DNA of 64,000 nucleotides, taken from positions 5,068,325-5,132,324 of the forward strand of contig NZ_CP050191.1 in NCBI RefSeq assembly GCF_011745145.1, read 5' to 3'. Below the pieces are notes generated by a model. It did no database searches, was not told the origin of the DNA, and saw nothing but the letters and a program-made list of their open reading frames with translations. The translations under genes were made by a program, and so were the position numbers. Each line of letters starts with the position of its first letter. Positions within the stretch are counted from its first letter, which is position 1. The stretch comes from Mycobacterium sp. DL440 (lineage in GTDB: Bacteria > Actinomycetota > Actinomycetes > Mycobacteriales > Mycobacteriaceae). Below, in pieces: positions 60,629 through 64,000 of this stretch.

Positions 60629-61468
60629 ATGGACAGCGCTGCCGAACTCCGCACGCTGGCTGTCGACGGGGTGCGGTCACCGGTGCTCGTCGCCGGCGCA
60701 GCCGGGCTGGACAGCGGCGAGGCCGTGGTGTTCGTGCACGGCAACAACGCCGGGGCCAGTTGGGATCGGTTGCTGACGCCGGTCGCCGGCTTCGCTCGGG
60801 TGATCGCACCGGAGATGCCGGGTTTCGGCGCGGCCGACAAGCCGCCCCAATGGCCGTACACGGTGGCTGCCTACGCGGCACACCTCGACGCGATCCTGGA
60901 TCAACTCGGCGTCGAACGCGCACATCTGGTGGCCCACGACTTCGGCGGGCCCTGGGTACTCGCCTGGGCTGTCGACCATCTCGATTCCGTCGCCAGCATC
61001 ACGTTGATCAACGCCCCGGTGGTGATCAACCATTTCGCCGCCAAGCTGTGGCGCACGCCTGTGCTGGCCGAGGCGCTGTCACGGATCGGCAACCCGGCGG
61101 TCCTGCGCCGCGTGCTAGCCATGCGGGACCCCGGCCTGCCAACCGACGCACTGGACTCGATCGCCGAGCACATGTTCGCCCGTGGAACACCCGATGCGGT
61201 ACTGAAGCTGTACCGGTCCACCGGCCCGAATGCCCTTGCGCCGTATGCTGAACGGCTCGCCGAGTTCGGTGGCGATGTCCTGGTGGTGTGGGGTGCCGAT
61301 GACCATTACGTGCCGTTCGCACAAACCGACGAGTACCGCCGGATCTTCCGGAGCTGTGAGGTGCAGCCGGTGCCCGGGACGGGTCACTGGCCATGGCTCG
61401 AGCAACCGGACGTGGTGGCCGGGCACGTCACCGCGTTCCTGCGCAGGCAGCTCGGAGCCACTTCCTAA
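60629..61468 (+). CDS. Alpha/beta hydrolase with Asp nucleophile (dehalogenase/epoxide-hydrolase class)
   Basis: This 279-residue protein has the oxyanion motif HGNN (37-40), the nucleophile elbow VAHDFGG with Asp104 rather than Ser, and the catalytic His in GTGHWPWLE (His253), with an acidic residue in VVWGADDHYV. The Asp nucleophile is the mark of haloalkane dehalogenases and epoxide hydrolases. Which of the two is not settled: no clear cap-domain Trp or Tyr pair was identified. It follows the split acyl-CoA dehydrogenase but has its own leaderless promoter. Its stop is in the arm of the 61466-61536 hairpin. Confidence 0.88.
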   Translation: MDSAAELRTLAVDGVRSPVLVAGAAGLDSGEAVVFVHGNNAGASWDRLLTPVAGFARVIAPEMPGFGAADKPPQWPYTVAAYAAHLDAILDQLGVERAHLVAHDFGGPWVLAWAVDHLDSVASITLINAPVVINHFAAKLWRTPVLAEALSRIGNPAVLRRVLAMRDPGLPTDALDSIAEHMFARGTPDAVLKLYRSTGPNALAPYAERLAEFGGDVLVVWGADDHYVPFAQTDEYRRIFRSCEVQPVPGTGHWPWLEQPDVVAGHVTAFLRRQLGATS

Positions 61469-61536
61469 CCGCCGAAATGGCATTCCAGCAGAATAAGTGC
61501 GAGTAGACACCTGCTGGAATGCCGTTTCGGCGGTTA
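61466..61536. terminator. Long hairpin with 26-base arms and loop motif AAGTGCGAGTAGAC
   Basis: The arms at 61466-61491 and 61511-61536 pair with a single G-U. Both convergent stop codons lie inside them: TAA of the alpha/beta hydrolase at the left end and TAA of the HrpA gene (antisense) at the right end. The 19-base loop contains AAGTGCGAGTAGAC (61495-61508), the same motif as in the hairpin at 25395-25452. Confidence 0.8.
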
Positions 61537-64000
61537 GCGGGTGACGGCGTCGATAGCCTTGTAGATCCGCTGCTCGCTGACCGGGCGCGGCGTGCCCAGC
61601 TGTTGAGCCCACAGGCTGACCCGTAGCTCCTCGATCTGCCACGCGATGTCGCGGATGCCAGTGGCCGCCGCCCGGCCCGGCGAAAGCGCCTGAACCAGTT
61701 CGTCATAGGCATCCTCGACGGCGTGCACACGCGACATCCGGTCCCGATCAGCGCCGAGTGCCTGCGGCAATCGCTCCAACCGGCGGGCGATCGCGGTGAC
61801 ATATCGGGCCAGATCGTTCAGCCGCGCTACTCCGGTCGCGGCGACAAAACCCTTGGGCAACAGGCGATCCAGTTGAGATCGGATGTCGGCAACGGCGTCG
61901 GCTTGGGCGGCTGACGGCTTGTCAGGCAGCGCGACCTGCACCTCGTGTGCTGCGGCCAGCACCTTCTCCACCCGGTTCACCCCGGCTTGGGTGGTGGGGA
62001 CGAGTTCCTTGCCCGCGCGGGCCAATACCCCGGCGAACTCGGCCTTCGTCCACACCGGCTTGGGCATCAGCACGTCAGCGGCCGCATCGGCGCAATCATC
62101 GAGCAGGGCGGCCAGAGCCCCGTCGGGGTTGGCGTTGAGGGCCAGGCGGGTCCGGGTGCTCAAGCCCCGCTCGATCACCTTGACCGGTGACGGTGCGGTC
62201 AGCCGCAGCAGACGGCGCAGGCCCAGCCGCATGGCTGCGGCCTGGTCGGCCGGGTTCGCGAACACCTTGACGTCGACGGCCTTTCCGGTGTCCACGAAGG
62301 CCGGGTATCCGCGAACGGTGTGCCCGCCGCTCACGTTTTCCACGGTGCGCGGCAGCTCGTCAAGGTCCTCGGGCCAGGCCCGCAACCCCGTGCGTTCCAG
62401 GTCGCCGCCAAGTGCCGCGGCCACGGCCTGGGCGACGGGTACGGCCAACTGCTCGCGCAGCGCCTCGATATCCTTGCCGCGTGCCACCTCTTTGCCGTCG
62501 GATTCCACGGCGAAGGTCATCCGTAGATGGTCCGGCATCTTGCTCAGGTCGAACGCATCGATCGGCACCAGAATGCCGCTGCGCCTGCGTAGTTCGCGCT
62601 GCACCTCGTCCAGCAGTGACCCGGCGGACGGATCGATGTCACCCAGGATGGCCCGCGCGGTGTCGGGCGCCGGGACGAAGTTGCGGCGCAGGTCCTTGGG
62701 CAGCGATTTGATCAGTGCGGTGACCAGTTCCTCCCGCAAAGCCGGTACCTGCCACGCGAAGCCGTCACCGCCGAGCCGGGCCAGCACGCCGACCGGCACG
62801 TGCACGGTGACGCCGTCGTCGGCCGCCCCGGGCTCGAACCGGTAGGTCAACGGCAGTTCGAGGTCGCCGGCCTGCCAGGTATCGGGATTGTCCGCACCGT
62901 CCTCGGAACGCAGCAGATCGTCGCGCGTGAAGGTGAGCAGGTCAGGTGTCTTGTGCCGCTGCTTCTTCCACCATGCGTCGAAATGGCGAACAGAGACAAT
63001 GTCGGCCGGGATGCGGGCGTCGTAGAGCGCGTAGATGTCGTCGTCACCGATCAGCAGGTCACGCCGGCGGGCCCGCTCCTCGATCTCTTCGAGTTCGGCC
63101 CGCAGGCGCGCGTTGTCGCGGAAGAAGTGGTGCCGGGTCTGCCAATCTCCCTCGACCAAGGCATGCCGGATGAACAACTCGCGGCACAGCTCCGGATCGA
63201 TCTCGGTGTACCCGATCTTCCGGCGCGGAACCAGCGGCAGCCCATAGAGCGTGACCCGCTCGAAGGCCACGACCGCACCACGTTTGGCCTCCCAGTGCGG
63301 CTCGCTGTAGTTGCGTTGCACCAGATGTCCGGCGACCCGTTCGATGGCCTCGGGCTCGACCTTGGCCGCGATGCGGCCGAACAGCCGGCTCGTCTCGACC
63401 AGGTCGGCCACCACGATCCACCGCGGCGGCTTCTTGGTCAGCACCGAACCCGGAGCCAGCACGAACTTGGAGTTGCGGGCGCCGACATAGTCGCGGGATT
63501 CACCCTCGCGCAGGCCGACGTGGGACAGCAGGCCCGCGGTCAGCGCGGCGTGGATGGCGGCCGGCTCGGCGGGCTCGTCACTCTCACGAATCCCGATGTC
63601 GCGCGCGATGCTGCGCAGCTGCCCGGTCAGGTCCTGCCATTCGCGGATCCGCAGGTAGTGCAGGAACTCCTCGCGACACATTCGCCGGAAGGCATTGCCG
63701 GAGCGCTGGTTTCGTTGCTCGCGCAGATAGTTCCAGAGGTTGAGGTAGGACACGAAATCGGAGGAGTCATCCGCAAATCGGGCGTGCTTCTGACGCGCCG
63801 CTTCCTCCCGGTCCGTCGGGCGCTCGCGCGGATCGGGGATCGAGAGTGCAGCGGCGAGCACCAGCACTTCCCGCACACAGCCCTCGGTGTCAGCCTGCAG
63901 GATCATCCGGCCGACGCGCGGGTCGAGCGGCAAGCGCGCCAGTCGTCGTCCGACATCGGTCAGCGCGCCCGCGGCGTCGAACGCGCCGAGTTCCTGCAGT
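61534..64000 (-). CDS. hrpA: HrpA-type ATP-dependent RNA helicase, C-terminal part
   Basis: The reading frame is open to the right edge of the window, so the N-terminal DEAH helicase motor is missing; about 822 residues are visible. They start LQELGAFDAAGALTDVGRRL and contain the winged-helix/ratchet region (LPLDPRVGRMILQA) after the RecA domains, the OB-fold segment, and the long C-terminal DUF3418 domain (from about WKKQRHKTPDLLTFTRDDLL). This order is that of HrpA, which resolves stalled or damaged ribosomes and unwinds RNA. It is convergent with the alpha/beta hydrolase gene; its TAA lies in the long hairpin. Confidence 0.9.
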   Translation of the reverse strand, partial: LQELGAFDAAGALTDVGRRLARLPLDPRVGRMILQADTEGCVREVLVLAAALSIPDPRERPTDREEAARQKHARFADDSSDFVSYLNLWNYLREQRNQRSGNAFRRMCREEFLHYLRIREWQDLTGQLRSIARDIGIRESDEPAEPAAIHAALTAGLLSHVGLREGESRDYVGARNSKFVLAPGSVLTKKPPRWIVVADLVETSRLFGRIAAKVEPEAIERVAGHLVQRNYSEPHWEAKRGAVVAFERVTLYGLPLVPRRKIGYTEIDPELCRELFIRHALVEGDWQTRHHFFRDNARLRAELEEIEERARRRDLLIGDDDIYALYDARIPADIVSVRHFDAWWKKQRHKTPDLLTFTRDDLLRSEDGADNPDTWQAGDLELPLTYRFEPGAADDGVTVHVPVGVLARLGGDGFAWQVPALREELVTALIKSLPKDLRRNFVPAPDTARAILGDIDPSAGSLLDEVQRELRRRSGILVPIDAFDLSKMPDHLRMTFAVESDGKEVARGKDIEALREQLAVPVAQAVAAALGGDLERTGLRAWPEDLDELPRTVENVSGGHTVRGYPAFVDTGKAVDVKVFANPADQAAAMRLGLRRLLRLTAPSPVKVIERGLSTRTRLALNANPDGALAALLDDCADAAADVLMPKPVWTKAEFAGVLARAGKELVPTTQAGVNRVEKVLAAAHEVQVALPDKPSAAQADAVADIRSQLDRLLPKGFVAATGVARLNDLARYVTAIARRLERLPQALGADRDRMSRVHAVEDAYDELVQALSPGRAAATGIRDIAWQIEELRVSLWAQQLGTPRPVSEQRIYKAIDAVTR

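Overview
This 64-kb window is chromosomal DNA of a mycobacterium, most likely a fast-growing Mycolicibacterium. The evidence is the very high G+C coding sequence, the frequent GTG/TTG starts, and family markers typical of the genus: IrtAB, an antigen-85 esterase, an MceA protein, EF-G2 (fusA2), a hemophore-like secreted protein, nitrobindin and many paired acyl-CoA dehydrogenases. The treS-mak order and the pairing of an F420-type PPOX protein with fusA2 match M. tuberculosis Rv0126-Rv0127 and Rv0121c-Rv0120c. No rRNA, tRNA, CRISPR array, transposase or phage gene was seen. Genes fill nearly the whole window; the only gene-free stretch of about 300 bases is 50917-51219.

Layout. 1-1287: end of a phosphonate-type operon (HAD phosphonatase-like hydrolase, FAD oxidoreductase). 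1451-3717: a two-subunit acyl-CoA dehydrogenase. 3792-6859: mak and treS, which convert trehalose to maltose 1-phosphate for alpha-glucan synthesis. 7087-9005: an HTH protein, a HugZ-like protein and an orotate phosphoribosyltransferase-like protein. 9020-12847: a complete four-gene ABC importer. 12962-16233: a secreted protein, a PPOX protein and EF-G2. 16241-18231: an AhpD-like protein, a TetR regulator and an SDR around a 28-base perfect palindrome. 18381-25388: an orphan MceA, a DMT exporter, small and secreted proteins, methyltransferase, DUF2127 protein, AraC and amidohydrolase. 25449-28681: a cytochrome P450 coupled to an unknown protein, then a membrane-anchored beta-propeller protein. 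28729-33754: irtB, irtA and a TetR gene coupled to them. 33856-36376: TetR with an enoyl-CoA hydratase, an SDR and a glycine-rich secreted protein. 36421-42023: a lipid-catabolic operon (DUF35, thiolase-like, fused acyl-CoA dehydrogenase, SDR) facing its TetR. 42035-50916: a GyrA-like/GNAT fusion, a PepSY membrane protein with a His-rich partner, methyltransferase, ArsR-SRPBCC pair, nitrobindin-serine hydrolase pair, a PPOX protein, acyl-CoA carboxylase beta subunit and DUF4383. 51220-61468: hemophore-like protein, CocE-type hydrolase, methyltransferase, AraC, antigen-85 esterase with an unusual tail, cupin, FAD oxidoreductase, a second split acyl-CoA dehydrogenase and an alpha/beta hydrolase. 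61534-64000: HrpA helicase, cut by the window end.

Themes. (i) Acyl-CoA catabolism: three acyl-CoA dehydrogenase systems, two split and one fused, each with one half that keeps the catalytic-base motif and one that does not. (ii) Iron and haem: IrtAB, hemophore-like protein, PepSY protein, nitrobindin and HugZ-like protein. (iii) Regulation: four TetR, two AraC and one ArsR genes, most next to visible inverted repeats. (iv) About twenty start codons lie 6-8 bases after a TANNNT -10 box, the layout of leaderless mycobacterial transcripts. (v) Two long hairpins, at 25395-25452 and 61466-61536, have unrelated stems but the same loop motif AAGTGCGAGTA(C/G)AC; this is the least explained structure in the window.
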